DNA of 64,000 nucleotides from Lysinibacillus sp. 2017 (lineage in GTDB: Bacteria; Bacillota; Bacilli; Bacillales_A; Planococcaceae). The position numbers and the translations under genes were made by a program. The first letter of the stretch is position 1. Each line of letters opens with the position of its first letter. This document shows positions 1 to 8,768 of this stretch, piece by piece. Below the pieces are notes generated by a model. The model saw only the letters and a program-made list of their open reading frames with translations, ran no database searches and was not told the DNA's origin. Location: the NCBI RefSeq assembly GCF_003073375.1, contig NZ_CP029002.1, forward strand, positions 854,001-918,000, read 5' to 3'.

Positions 1-333
1 TCCGATTAAAGCCTGTAAAATTAAGAAAAATAATGCCATGAACCCTAAGAATTTCACTTCACGAATATGTCCAAGTGCACGCCATGTCCATACAACTAAT
101 ACAAGAATAAAGATGGAAACAGCACCTGTAATAAGGCGGTGTGAGAATTCAATTAAAACTTCGGATGTAATTTCTTTAGGAATTAAAGATCCGTTACAGT
201 CTGGCCAATTTCGACCACAACCCAGTCCACTGTCTGTTTTTGTAACGAGAGCCCCACCCTGAAGAATAAGTAACATACCAAGCGTTGCCGCAACAGCAAA
301 CCATTTTAAATATTTGTAATATTTTTGTTGCAT
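1..333 (-). CDS. ctaA: Heme A synthase CtaA (partial, 3' end outside window)
   Basis: The reverse strand encodes the N-terminal ~111 residues of CtaA, the membrane enzyme that oxidises the methyl group of heme O to give heme A for the caa3 oxidase. The start ATG is at 331-333 (reverse), behind a GGTGGG-type ribosome site. The first membrane segment is followed by the family signature GALVTKTDSGLGCGRNWPDC, with the paired cysteines of Bacillus-type CtaA, and then an FSHRITG segment carrying a heme-ligand histidine. It is divergent from ctaCDEF, as in B. subtilis. The C-terminal two thirds lie beyond base 1. Identity is very likely. Confidence 0.95.
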   Translation of the reverse strand, partial: MQQKYYKYLKWFAVAATLGMLLILQGGALVTKTDSGLGCGRNWPDCNGSLIPKEITSEVLIEFSHRLITGAVSIFILVLVVWTWRALGHIREVKFLGFMALFFLILQALIG

Positions 334-392
334 GAAGTGAACCCACCTACTTTAATAGTCAACATCGCTTATAAAAGCGTCTCTAGTTTAAG

Positions 393-421
393 ATGATAGC
401 GAAAAAATGGTAAAAAAACAA
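393..421 (-). promoter_or_regulatory. Putative SigA promoter for ctaA
   Basis: On the reverse strand, a -35 TTGTTT (416-421) and a -10 TATCAT (393-398) are separated by exactly 17 bases, 60 bases upstream of the ctaA start. A small inverted repeat, CGCTT...AAGCG (366-379), lies in the predicted leader. Found by eye only. Confidence 0.5.
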
Positions 422-1002
422 CTTATAACAATATTTACCCATATTCATTACCCAGTTTTTCACAAATTGTTCATAAATTCGTCTCCTATCCTTCACAAAT
501 ATTGTAAGAAAATGCATTACTATATATATGTTGTTTTAGATTTCTGAACGCTTCGTCACATTTCAGATGTTGAATGTTGAAATTTCACGAAACGTATAGA
601 AATTCGATCCAAATTTAGATATAGTTAATGGTAGCGGAATATGCTTACAAATTTGAAAGGAGAAGTTAATTTTAATCATGTATGGTTTGTAATGAATTAA
701 TTGGTTCATTACATGACTGAATTTTTGTAATATTTTCTTGCACTCATAAAGATTGGAAATTCAATTCAAACTTAATGGAAACTTACAAAATATAGTCATC
801 AATTTGCTCTAATGAATATTTTTTTAATATTAATTGGAAAAGATAAACTCTTAGGGAGAGGATTGAAAGCATAGTTACATGACGAAATAGAGACTCCTTA
901 ATAACGTAAGCGAAATTTTGTAACTAATGGCATCGTTCGCTGCCAACATGTGGGGACACGCATTTAGATTAGTTAACATTTTTTTATCAGAAGGAAAGTA
1001 GC

Positions 1003-1175
1003 AATCTATCCGTTCGAATAGATTTCTAGCACTAATCCACTTTAAGTTGATATGGTGGATTGTTACATCGTTTTCTTTTGTGTTTTTCTAGTATGAATAT
1101 TGTGTGAATAATATTCCGATGCTACTAATACCTGTTGGTTGTATAGAATGCTATTACTAACTGTACATTCCATAC
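1003..1175 (+). promoter_or_regulatory. Structured leader upstream of ctaC (three hairpins)
   Basis: Three inverted repeats occur in succession. AATCTAT/ATAGATT occupies 1003-1009 and 1018-1024. AATCCAC/GTGGATT occupies 1034-1040 and 1055-1061. GTATAGAATG/CATTCCATAC (9 of 10 paired) occupies 1141-1150 and 1166-1175. None is followed by a clear U-run, so they do not look like terminators. Their place 160-330 bases ahead of ctaC suggests a structured 5' UTR; the function is unknown. Confidence 0.35.
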
Positions 1176-1336
1176 ACAATACGAATCAATGTGAACTAAT
1201 CTGAAAGCAATACGTAGCATTTATACAACGGAATTCTTTCTTTCGTAGTGCAAACTGCATAAGAATTCATATACAACATAACGTAGTCCTAGTTACACAT
1301 GGAAAATACAACAAAGAAAGAGGGGTTTATTAAGCT

Positions 1337-2404
1337 ATGATGAAAGGGCTTAAAAAATGGCGTTTATTCTCGCTATTAACAGTAATGACAGTTTTCCTTT
1401 CAGCATGTGGTGAAGATTATCTTTCAACACTTCGCCCATCAGGTCCAGTAGGTAAAGAGCAATTAAACATTTTATTATTATCTATTGTGATTATGGCATT
1501 AGTAGTAATCGTAGTATCTACTATCTACTTAGTTGCATTCTTAAAGTTCCGCCGATCAAAAGTTGGCGAGAACCATATGCCAAAGCAAGTGGAAGGAAGC
1601 CACACATTAGAAGTGATTTGGACAGTTATTCCGATTGTATTATTACTAATCTTAGCTGTACCGACTTTAAACTCTACTTATAAATTTGCAGATGTTGCTG
1701 CAATGGATGAAGTAGATGAAAACGGCAACAAAACAGCACTTACAGTAAATGTAACGGCAAAATTATATTGGTGGGAATTTGAGTATCCAGAGCAAGGTAT
1801 TATTACTGCGCAAGAATTAGTAGTACCAACTGGTGAAAAAGTATACTTCAATTTAATCGCAGCTGACGTAAAACATTCATTCTGGATTCCATCAGTAGGT
1901 GGTAAGATGGATACAAACGTTGACGGTATTAACAAATTCTACTTACAGTTTGACAAAGAATCATCTGATTTAAATGATGGTGAAGGCGTATTCTACGGTA
2001 AATGTGCTGAGTTATGTGGTCCTTCACACGCATTAATGGACTTCAAAGTTAAAACACTTGAACCAAAGGCATTTGATGCTTGGGTTGCAGCTATGCAAGC
2101 AACTGAAGGTGCAATAGCTGACAAAGAATCATCTGACGTAGGAGAAGCTACTTTTGCAAACACTTGCTTAGGATGTCACGCTGTATCAGCAGTAGCTGGT
2201 AACGGCATGGGTCCTAACTTAACAACATTTGGTGATCGTAACCGTGTTGCTGGTTTCTTGGATCACACAGTTGAAAAAGCGGCAGATTGGATTTATCAAC
2301 CTTCAAAATACAAGCCAACTAATACAATGCCAGATAAACTTGTAAGCGAAGAAGAAGCAAAAGCAATTGCTGAATACTTAATGACATTATCTGTTGAAAA
2401 ATAA
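1337..2404 (+). CDS. ctaC: Cytochrome caa3 oxidase subunit II with fused cytochrome c domain
   Basis: This is the membrane-anchored subunit II that takes electrons into the caa3 oxidase. An N-terminal lipoprotein signal ends in the lipobox LSAC, and two membrane segments follow (about residues 42-70 and 90-108). The CuA domain has His180 and the ligand loop C223-AEL-C227-GPSH with a downstream Met. The C-terminal cytochrome c domain has the heme motif C277-LG-C280-H281 and a later Met (NTMPDK). The 355-residue length is typical of Bacillus CtaC. The start is ATG 1337 (or the next codon, ATG 1340) behind AGGGG at 1321-1325. It is the first gene of ctaCDEF. Confidence 0.97.
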   Translation: MMKGLKKWRLFSLLTVMTVFLSACGEDYLSTLRPSGPVGKEQLNILLLSIVIMALVVIVVSTIYLVAFLKFRRSKVGENHMPKQVEGSHTLEVIWTVIPIVLLLILAVPTLNSTYKFADVAAMDEVDENGNKTALTVNVTAKLYWWEFEYPEQGIITAQELVVPTGEKVYFNLIAADVKHSFWIPSVGGKMDTNVDGINKFYLQFDKESSDLNDGEGVFYGKCAELCGPSHALMDFKVKTLEPKAFDAWVAAMQATEGAIADKESSDVGEATFANTCLGCHAVSAVAGNGMGPNLTTFGDRNRVAGFLDHTVEKAADWIYQPSKYKPTNTMPDKLVSEEEAKAIAEYLMTLSVEK

Positions 2405-2443
2405 TTAAACAATTAAAGAGAAACTTTGAAGGAGGTTAAAGTT

Positions 2444-4384
2444 GTGAGCTCTGTTACACAGAAAAAGGGCTTTGGAGCACATGTATGGGACTATTTAACA
2501 TCTGTCGATCATAAAAAGATCGCCATTATGTATTTAGCGGCTGGTACATTGTTCTTTGCAATTGCAGGTTTTGAAGCGTTACTAATGCGTATTCAGTTAA
2601 TGTTCCCAGAAAGTACGTTCATCTCTGCAGGCCTATATAATGAATTATTAACAATGCACGGTACAACGATGCTATTCTTAGCAGCGACACCGATTATCTT
2701 TGCCTTTATGAACGCCATCGTACCACTTCAAATTGGTGCGCGTGACGTAGCATTCCCGTTCTTAAATGCACTAGGGTTTTGGCTATTCTTCCTAGGCGCA
2801 GTTTTCCTTCACCTATCATTCTTCTTAGGTGGGGCACCTGATGCAGGTTGGACTTCTTATGCATCACTATCTTTATACTCACCAGGCCATGGTATTGATT
2901 TCTATATCCTTGGTTTACAAATTTCTGGTGCGGGTACATTAATTTCTGGTATTAACTTCATCGTTACTGTAATTACGATGCGTGCACCTGGTATGACGTT
3001 CATGCGTATGCCACTATTCACTTGGACTACTTTAGTATCAAGTTCATTAATCTTATTTGCATTCCCTCCACTTACTGGTGGATTATTCTTAATGTTAGTT
3101 GACCGTATGTTCGGAGCAAACTTCTTCGATCATACAATGGGTGGTAACACAATTATCTGGGAGCATTTATTCTGGATTTTCGGGCACCCTGAAGTATACA
3201 TCTTAGTATTACCAGCGTTCGGTTTATTCTCTGAGATTATTCCAGTATTCGCTCGTAAACGCTTATTCGGATACTCTTCAATGGTATTCGCAACAATCTT
3301 AATCGGTTTCTTAGGGTTCATGGTATGGGCTCACCATATGTTCACAGTTGGTTTAGGTGCTACTGCGAACGCAATCTTTGCTGTTGCAACAATGGCAATT
3401 GCCGTTCCAACAGGTATGAAAGTATTCAACTGGATCTTAACGATCTGGGGCGGTTCAATTAAAGTTACAGTACCAATGCTTTACGCATTAGGTTTCATCC
3501 CGTCATTCGTTGCCGGTGGTGTAACAGGTGTCATGCAAGCAACTGCTCCACTTGACTACCAATTACACGATTCTTACTTTATCGTTGCTCACTTCCACTA
3601 CGTAATCGTTGGTGGTATCGTAACAGCGTTATTCGGTTCAGCACACTTCTACTGGCCGATCATGTTTAACCGTGCGTTAAATCCGAAGCTTGGAGTACTT
3701 ACTTTCTGGGTATTCTTCATTGGTTTCCACTTAACGTTCTTCATTCAACATTTCTTAGGCCTAATGGGTATGCCACGTCGTGTATTCACTTACATGGGTG
3801 GTCAAGGTTGGGATCTATTCAACCTGATTTCTTCAATCGGCGCTATGATGATGGGTGTTGGGGTAATTTTACTAGTAATCGACGTATTATTATCGATTAA
3901 ATCAGAACCAGTTAACAAACGTGATTACTGGGGCGATGGTCGTTCACTTGAGTGGGCTATCGAAACGCCACTACCATTCTATAACTTTAAACAAATGCCG
4001 CTTGTACGTGGATACGATCCATATTGGATTGAAAAAGAAGAAGGTAACAAAGAAGGAATGGTCTATGCTGAGCCACTAGGTGAAATTCACATGCCAAACA
4101 ATTCAATTTTACCTTTAGTAATGTCAATCGGCGTATTTATTGCTGCATTTGGTGCTTTATATAGCCCATGGGGTGACCAAGCAATTGCTGGAACAGCAAT
4201 TCATACTTCACCTGCAGTTTCATTAGCATTAATAATCGGTGGTTTAGGTTTAACAGTTGCATGTATGATCATTCGCTCATTCAAAGACGATTTAGGATTC
4301 CATGTATCAGTTGCTGAAGTAGAAGCAATTGAGGCTGATTTAGCTCACTACCGTGCAACAGGAAAAAAAGGGGGTAACAAGTAA
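2444..4384 (+). CDS. ctaD: Cytochrome caa3 oxidase subunit I
   Basis: Catalytic heme-copper subunit that reduces O2 to water and pumps protons. Key residues visible are His72 (low-spin heme ligand, MHGTTM), the CuB His248 with its cross-linked Tyr252 (HPEVY), His297-His298, and the heme-ligand pair H383-F-H385. The start is chosen as GTG 2444, seven bases after a perfect AAGGAGGT at 2429-2436. The longer frame from TTG 2426 would translate through that ribosome site. This gives 646 residues with the N-terminus MSSVTQKKGFG. The stop overlaps the ctaE start by one base (TAATG), implying translational coupling. Confidence 0.97.
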   Translation: MSSVTQKKGFGAHVWDYLTSVDHKKIAIMYLAAGTLFFAIAGFEALLMRIQLMFPESTFISAGLYNELLTMHGTTMLFLAATPIIFAFMNAIVPLQIGARDVAFPFLNALGFWLFFLGAVFLHLSFFLGGAPDAGWTSYASLSLYSPGHGIDFYILGLQISGAGTLISGINFIVTVITMRAPGMTFMRMPLFTWTTLVSSSLILFAFPPLTGGLFLMLVDRMFGANFFDHTMGGNTIIWEHLFWIFGHPEVYILVLPAFGLFSEIIPVFARKRLFGYSSMVFATILIGFLGFMVWAHHMFTVGLGATANAIFAVATMAIAVPTGMKVFNWILTIWGGSIKVTVPMLYALGFIPSFVAGGVTGVMQATAPLDYQLHDSYFIVAHFHYVIVGGIVTALFGSAHFYWPIMFNRALNPKLGVLTFWVFFIGFHLTFFIQHFLGLMGMPRRVFTYMGGQGWDLFNLISSIGAMMMGVGVILLVIDVLLSIKSEPVNKRDYWGDGRSLEWAIETPLPFYNFKQMPLVRGYDPYWIEKEEGNKEGMVYAEPLGEIHMPNNSILPLVMSIGVFIAAFGALYSPWGDQAIAGTAIHTSPAVSLALIIGGLGLTVACMIIRSFKDDLGFHVSVAEVEAIEADLAHYRATGKKGGNK

Positions 4385-5010
4385 TGGATATTAATCAAAA
4401 ATTTACTCCACAAACTTGGCCAAAACACCCTGAACAAGCTACAATGGAAGGGAAGAACAAGTTAGTTGGACTATGGATCTTCCTTGCATCAGATACAGTG
4501 TTATTCGCGAGTGTGTTTGCTACATATATCGCACTTAAAGATCACGGTCCTGCGGGAATGGAATTTGCTGCAAAAGATCTTTTTGAATTACCATTAGCAT
4601 TTATTATGACGATGTTACTTTTAACATCTTCATTAACTTCTGTGTATGCAATGTACCATTTGAAGAATCATAACTTTAATGGCGTTCGTACTTGGATGGC
4701 AATTACAGTTCTATTAGGTTTAGGATTCTTAGCTTTAGAAATTTACGAGTTCAATCACTATGTGCATATTGGTTTCGGCTATACTCAATCTGCATTCTCT
4801 TCTTCGTTCTTTACATTAGTAGGGATGCATGGTTTACACGTAGTTATTGGTCTAGTATGGATTTCAAGTTTAATCATCCGTAACAGCGGACGTGGGTTAA
4901 ACTTATACAACGCTCCGAAGTTCTTTGCGGCTTCACTGTACTGGCACTTCATCGACGTTGTATGGGTATTTATCTTCACGGTAGTATATCTGATGGGAGT
5001 GTTGGGATAA
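4384..5010 (+). CDS. ctaE: Cytochrome caa3 oxidase subunit III
   Basis: Structural subunit III of the oxidase, 208 residues with five or so membrane helices. The conserved MEGKNKLVGLWIFLASDTVLF region and the terminal LYWHFIDVVWVFIF motif are hallmarks of the COX3 family. The start ATG overlaps the ctaD stop by one base and the stop lies one base before the ctaF start, so the four structural genes form one tightly coupled unit. Confidence 0.96.
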   Translation: MDINQKFTPQTWPKHPEQATMEGKNKLVGLWIFLASDTVLFASVFATYIALKDHGPAGMEFAAKDLFELPLAFIMTMLLLTSSLTSVYAMYHLKNHNFNGVRTWMAITVLLGLGFLALEIYEFNHYVHIGFGYTQSAFSSSFFTLVGMHGLHVVIGLVWISSLIIRNSGRGLNLYNAPKFFAASLYWHFIDVVWVFIFTVVYLMGVLG

Positions 5011-5011
5011 T

Positions 5012-5356
5012 ATGTCACACGAAACTCATATAGAAGTACGTACTCAAGCTCAATACGAATATGATAAAGCTCATTCAAAAGCTCATATGCGTAAACAAGT
5101 AGTAAACTTTGCGATTATGATTTTCTTAACATTTATCGCGTTTGCTTCTGTAGTATCTGGCTTTGCGCCAACATTTATTATTCCAATCATTTTATTATTG
5201 GCTGGAATTCAAGTCGTATTACAACTTTATGCATTTATGCACTTAGAAGACCGTTCTACACATATGGTTGGTGTAATCGAGTTCTTCATTTGGAGTGCAG
5301 CCTTCATCGCGTTTACGTTCTTTGTAGCGTTCACAACGATCATCTGGTGGGGTTAA
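5012..5356 (+). CDS. ctaF: Cytochrome caa3 oxidase subunit IV
   Basis: Small integral membrane subunit, 114 residues, with three predicted helices and a polar N-terminus (prokaryotic COX4 family). The segment LQLYAFMHLEDRS is characteristic. It is the last gene of ctaCDEF: the ATG is one base after the ctaE stop and a strong terminator follows the stop codon. Confidence 0.94.
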   Translation: MSHETHIEVRTQAQYEYDKAHSKAHMRKQVVNFAIMIFLTFIAFASVVSGFAPTFIIPIILLLAGIQVVLQLYAFMHLEDRSTHMVGVIEFFIWSAAFIAFTFFVAFTTIIWWG

Positions 5357-5363
5357 TATGCAG

Positions 5364-5405
5364 CAAGAAAGCGTCCTTAGCTTAGCTGAGGGCGTTTTCT
5401 TATTG
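5364..5405 (+). terminator. Rho-independent terminator after ctaF
   Basis: The stem runs GAAAGCGTCCTTAGC / GCTGAGGGCGTTTTC with a short TTA loop, followed by a TTATT tract. It lies 10 bases after the ctaF stop and closes the ctaCDEF unit. Confidence 0.85.
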
Positions 5406-5586
5406 TAATATAAAGTATAGAATCATTAGATTGTGTCCAATTTTTGAATAAGGCTATTTTTACGAAGAGTTCTCCCATTGCCCGTGGTTAAACGGAAGTT
5501 TTTACGTTTTTTGAACAGAAGTATCAATTTTTTAACAAATACATAAAATACATGTTTGATTTCAAGCAATTGTCATAGTTCTTCCA

Positions 5587-5615
5587 TTGAAGTTCAACAA
5601 TTGGCAAATTATAAT
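5587..5615 (+). promoter_or_regulatory. SigA-type promoter for ctaG
   Basis: -35 TTGAAG (5587-5592), a 17-base spacer and a perfect -10 TATAAT (5610-5615), 33 bases before the ctaG start. The preceding 180 bases (5406-5586) hold nothing I recognise. This makes ctaG an independent unit from ctaCDEF. Confidence 0.75.
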
Positions 5616-5647
5616 GAAATTACTGATGTTTAAAGGAGCATGATTAT

Positions 5648-6559
5648 ATGCCGATTAGTATTTTTGGTTTTCAAGCATTATGGAGTCCTTATTTAATAGG
5701 GGTAATCGTATTTCTAACAGTTGTCTATTTTTTAGTAACTGTCACTTGGAGAAAAGATTTCAAAGTAAGTGAACCATTAAAGAAAATTGAAGCAATTTAT
5801 TTCATTTTAGGTATGATTGTGCTTTATATTGTAAAGGGCTCACCAGTAGATTTGCTTGGTCACATTATGTTTACAATGCATATGACACAGATGGCCTTAT
5901 TACTATTGTTAGTACCTGTTTTTATTATTAAAGGAATCCCATGGTGGGTTTGGAAAGTAATTGTTGAGGCACCAGTTGTTCGTACGATTTTTAAGATTTT
6001 CACAAAACCTTTACTTGCAATTCTCCTTTTTACTGGGCTTTTCTCGGTTTATCATTTACCAGTAGTTTTTGATGCCATTAAATTAAACGAAACAGTCCAT
6101 GGCATTTTCACGATGATTTTATTTCTTGCTGCATTATTTATGTACTGGCCTTTATTAAATGAAGTGGAAGGACAACACAAAATGAAAAACATTCACAAAT
6201 TAGGTTATATTGCAGCGAATGCGGTATTAATTACACCTGCTTGTGCATTGATCATTTTTGCTTCAAGTCCAATGTATGGTACATATAGTGACAGTGAAAT
6301 GTGGATGAAGGCAATGGAGTTATGTGTGCCAGCATCAACATTGTCAGAATTAACTTTATCTGGACCAGAATTATTTTCGAGCATGGATTTAGTTACGGAT
6401 CAACAAGTTGGTGGCGTTCTTATGAAAATTATTCAGGAAATCATTTTTGGGGTTATTTTATTCCGTATATTCCGTAAATGGTGGAATTCAGAGCGTTCAA
6501 ATCAACAAGAAATTACTGAAAATGCATTAAAAGAGTTCCAAAACAGAACACAGTATTAA
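5648..6559 (+). CDS. ctaG: Cytochrome oxidase assembly factor CtaG
   Basis: A 303-residue polytopic membrane protein of the CtaG_2 (caa3 assembly) family, needed in B. subtilis for active caa3 oxidase, probably through copper handling at CuB. Visible features are about seven hydrophobic helices and the family motifs HIMFTMHMTQMAL (histidine/methionine-rich) and the SPMYGTYSDSEM loop. AAAGGAG precedes ATG 5648. It has its own promoter and lies between ctaF and the DUF420 gene, as in B. subtilis. Confidence 0.93.
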   Translation: MPISIFGFQALWSPYLIGVIVFLTVVYFLVTVTWRKDFKVSEPLKKIEAIYFILGMIVLYIVKGSPVDLLGHIMFTMHMTQMALLLLLVPVFIIKGIPWWVWKVIVEAPVVRTIFKIFTKPLLAILLFTGLFSVYHLPVVFDAIKLNETVHGIFTMILFLAALFMYWPLLNEVEGQHKMKNIHKLGYIAANAVLITPACALIIFASSPMYGTYSDSEMWMKAMELCVPASTLSELTLSGPELFSSMDLVTDQQVGGVLMKIIQEIIFGVILFRIFRKWWNSERSNQQEITENALKEFQNRTQY

Positions 6560-6601
6560 ATTTAACATCGAACAGATTACATGTAGATTGGGGATTTGAA
6601 A

Positions 6602-7063
6602 ATGGACTTACCTATCTTACCTACGATTAGTACGAGCTTTATCGTTATTAGTGCGGTTTTAGTAGCGATTGGTTGGGTATTAATTGCACAGAAAAAAGTG
6701 GAATCACACAAAAAAGTAATGTTTGCAGCGGGTGTAGCAGCATTAATTTTCTTCATAATTTATGTAACACGTACAGTATTTATTGGGAATACCGCATTTG
6801 GTGGTCCAGATGATATTAAAGGCTATTATACGTTCTTCTTAATATTCCACATTACCTTAGCAACAGTTGGGGCTGTGTTTGGGATTACAAGCATATTGTC
6901 TGGTTATAAAAATAATTTAAAATTACACCGTAAAATTGGTCCAATAACAAGTATTATTTGGTTCTTCGTCGGGATTACAGGGGTTTTAGTTTACTGCTTA
7001 TTATATATAATTTATGAAGGCGGAGAAACAACCTCTGTATTTAAAGCAATTTTAGGATTTTAA
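6602..7063 (+). CDS. DUF420 (YozB-like) membrane protein
   Basis: A 153-residue protein with four to five membrane helices and conserved histidines in LIFHITLATVG and LHRKIG, typical of the DUF420 family. Members are often encoded beside cytochrome oxidase genes; a role in oxidase assembly is an inference from context. ATG 6602 is chosen over TTG 6596 because GGGGA (6590-6594) sits seven bases before the ATG. It probably shares the ctaG transcript. Confidence 0.85.
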   Translation: MDLPILPTISTSFIVISAVLVAIGWVLIAQKKVESHKKVMFAAGVAALIFFIIYVTRTVFIGNTAFGGPDDIKGYYTFFLIFHITLATVGAVFGITSILSGYKNNLKLHRKIGPITSIIWFFVGITGVLVYCLLYIIYEGGETTSVFKAILGF

Positions 7064-7068
7064 CATGT

Positions 7069-7103
7069 AAGCTTCTCAGGCAAATGCTTGGGAAGCTTTT
7101 TAT
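7069..7103 (+). terminator. Terminator after the DUF420 gene
   Basis: The inverted repeat AAGCTTCTCAGG (7069-7080) / CTTGGGAAGCTT (7087-7098) is followed by a TTTATATTTTT tract. Confidence 0.8.
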
Positions 7104-7135
7104 ATTTTTGGGGAAATGATAAAGAAAGGCAAAAT

Positions 7136-7166
7136 AAAAAAGCTGGATTGCAGTACCAGCTTTTTG
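7136..7166 (-). terminator. Terminator of the yugN-like gene
   Basis: AAAAGCTGG (7138-7146) and CCAGCTTTT (7156-7164) form a stem. Read on the reverse strand it is followed by TTTATTTT. It sits six bases beyond the stop of the leftward gene and also faces the rightward cta transcript. Confidence 0.75.
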
Positions 7167-7171
7167 TAGGA

Positions 7172-7528
7172 TTAGATTCCGTATGCAGTAAGTTCTTTGC
7201 GAACATCTGCTAATACCGCTTCACACTCTTTTACAAGATGTGCTGGGAATACTTCGTCAGTATATTCTACACCGTGTGGATAGTAGTATTTACCGATAAC
7301 AGGTTTGTTAATGTTTAAAGTCGCATTATGTGCGCCAACATCGCCAGATACTGCGTTACAGAAAACGCGTAAATAATAGCGACCTTCACGAACATCATAG
7401 CAGCGGTCAAAAGCCATACGGTCGTAGTCCCATGCGCCATGACACTCTAAACCAAATTTACCCATTACTGTAGATAAAACTTCTTGGTCAACTTTTACAT
7501 CTTCGAGTTGTGTGTTTTCAAAATACAT
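7172..7528 (-). CDS. YugN-like family protein
   Basis: A 118-residue soluble protein resembling the YugN-like family of Bacillales. It has no membrane segment, and the middle is rich in aromatic residues (GAWDYDRMAFDRCYD, YYYPHGVEY). The function of the family is not known. The start is well supported by AAAGGAGG seven bases ahead of the ATG on the reverse strand. It is a single-gene unit, divergent from ylbC. Confidence 0.75.
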   Translation of the reverse strand: MYFENTQLEDVKVDQEVLSTVMGKFGLECHGAWDYDRMAFDRCYDVREGRYYLRVFCNAVSGDVGAHNATLNINKPVIGKYYYPHGVEYTDEVFPAHLVKECEAVLADVRKELTAYGI

Positions 7529-7614
7529 CTAGATATCCTCCTTTTGCCTATCGTACATAAGTATACGGTCAAATTTAATAATAGAACAAAATGGTAATTG
7601 TTGCAATGACAACA

Positions 7615-7644
7615 TTGTGTCAACGTCATTACAATTGGTATAAT
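7615..7644 (+). promoter_or_regulatory. Putative SigA promoter for ylbC
   Basis: -35 TTGTGT (7615-7620), an 18-base spacer and a perfect -10 TATAAT (7639-7644), 33 bases ahead of the ylbC start. Confidence 0.6.
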
Positions 7645-7677
7645 AATAAGTAAGAAAATACTTGGAAGAAGGGACTT

Positions 7678-8754
7678 ATGAAGACGCTATTTCGTATTTT
7701 AATCATCGCGACATGTTTAGGAATTATTTATTATTATTCAAATGTAGAACCATCAAAAACCGAACTATTAGAAGGACCCTCACAAATTATACAGCCTGTT
7801 TCCAATATTGAAGATCAAAAGAAAAATCAAAATAATCTACCTCGACCAACTACTGGGATTTCCAAATTTATCGGTCAATCTAGCACTGATATATTGGATA
7901 ATTACGGCAAACCTGATCGGATTGATCCGTCTGAATTTGGCTATGAATGGTGGATGTATCATGGAAATGATGCATTATTAATGGTTGGAGTGGAAGATGG
8001 AATGGTTACGCAAATTTATACGAATTCTCCGTCTTTTAATACAGCACCTTATGTAATTGATCAGTCGTTAGATGATGTGTATCGAATGACTATTTTTGAA
8101 CAAGAAGTGACGGTTCAAATCGAAGGCAATCTTTATATTTTTGCGATGAATGAGCAAGATATGCATAGTCGTATTCTTGTTAATTATGAAGGTTTATATG
8201 CCCAATTATACATAGATACGGAAACAAATAAGTTGGATGGTGTGCGATTTATCGATGGAAAAACGCTCGTGCTCCATAAACCATATGAATTACAGTTTGT
8301 GGGGGAATTATTAGAAGCAACTACACCTTCAAGTTTTCAACAAGTGGATATTAATCGAGCAAATGGCTTACAATTAACGGATTTAGCAAATGCGTATCGA
8401 CAAAAAAATAGACTGCCTGTTTTACTTGCATCTCCGCAATTAAATTTGCTAGCGGAAACGCAAAGTGAAGGGATGCTTTTAGAAAGTATGGCCACTCAAG
8501 CTACAGAACCGACCAAGTCACTAGATGAACGGTTAAATGAAATTGACATGGCTTTTCAAAGTGCAGCTGAAAATGTAGCTTCTAACTATAAAGATTCAAT
8601 AGAAGTAATGTATGGGTGGATCAATTCAAAAGAGCATCGTGAGTGGCTACTTAATGATAAATTAACACTTATTGGCTCAGGTACATTTGTTAACTACTAT
8701 ACACAAATCTATATCGAACAAAATATTGATTCAGATGAACGCTACGGATTATAG
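7678..8754 (+). CDS. ylbC: CAP-domain exported protein YlbC
   Basis: A 358-residue protein with an N-terminal signal/anchor (residues 3-20), a CAP-associated N-terminal domain (about 60-200; GKPDRIDPSEFGYEWW motif) and a C-terminal CAP/SCP1 domain (about 230-350; LTDLANAYRQKNRLPVL and ENVASN). The architecture and place after ctaG match B. subtilis YlbC. No biochemical function is established; an extracellular or cell-wall role is inferred from the CAP fold. The start ATG follows GAAGAAGGGA. The stop codon lies inside the loop of a terminator hairpin. Confidence 0.85.
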   Translation: MKTLFRILIIATCLGIIYYYSNVEPSKTELLEGPSQIIQPVSNIEDQKKNQNNLPRPTTGISKFIGQSSTDILDNYGKPDRIDPSEFGYEWWMYHGNDALLMVGVEDGMVTQIYTNSPSFNTAPYVIDQSLDDVYRMTIFEQEVTVQIEGNLYIFAMNEQDMHSRILVNYEGLYAQLYIDTETNKLDGVRFIDGKTLVLHKPYELQFVGELLEATTPSSFQQVDINRANGLQLTDLANAYRQKNRLPVLLASPQLNLLAETQSEGMLLESMATQATEPTKSLDERLNEIDMAFQSAAENVASNYKDSIEVMYGWINSKEHREWLLNDKLTLIGSGTFVNYYTQIYIEQNIDSDERYGL

Positions 8755-8768
8755 TGGCGTTTTTTTTA
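8738..8768 (+). terminator. Terminator overlapping the ylbC stop codon
   Basis: AACGCTAC (8738-8745) pairs with GTGGCGTT (8754-8761), followed by seven more Ts. The ylbC stop TAG (8752-8754) falls at the loop/stem edge, so the last ylbC codons build the left arm. Confidence 0.7.

Larger units (their letters stand above)
334..1336. other. 1 kb gene-free region between ctaA and ctaC
   Basis: This stretch separates divergent ctaA and ctaC. I see no open frame of useful length with a ribosome site and no remnant of ctaB (heme O synthase), which sits here in B. subtilis. It is AT-rich. The ctaA promoter lies at the left edge and several hairpins lie in the right half (1003-1175). Most of the rest is unexplained, so it may be a long ctaC leader plus regulatory DNA. 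Confidence 0.7.

Noticed and set aside
38-262. Open frame on the + strand inside ctaA
   Set aside because: It is opposite the clear CtaA coding frame, has no ribosome site and encodes low-complexity nonsense.
678-692. Mini-ORF (ATG TAT GGT TTG TAA) after AAAGGAG in the ctaA-ctaC gap
   Set aside because: Spacing from the ribosome-like site is about 15 bases, too long, and a 4-residue peptide has no support.
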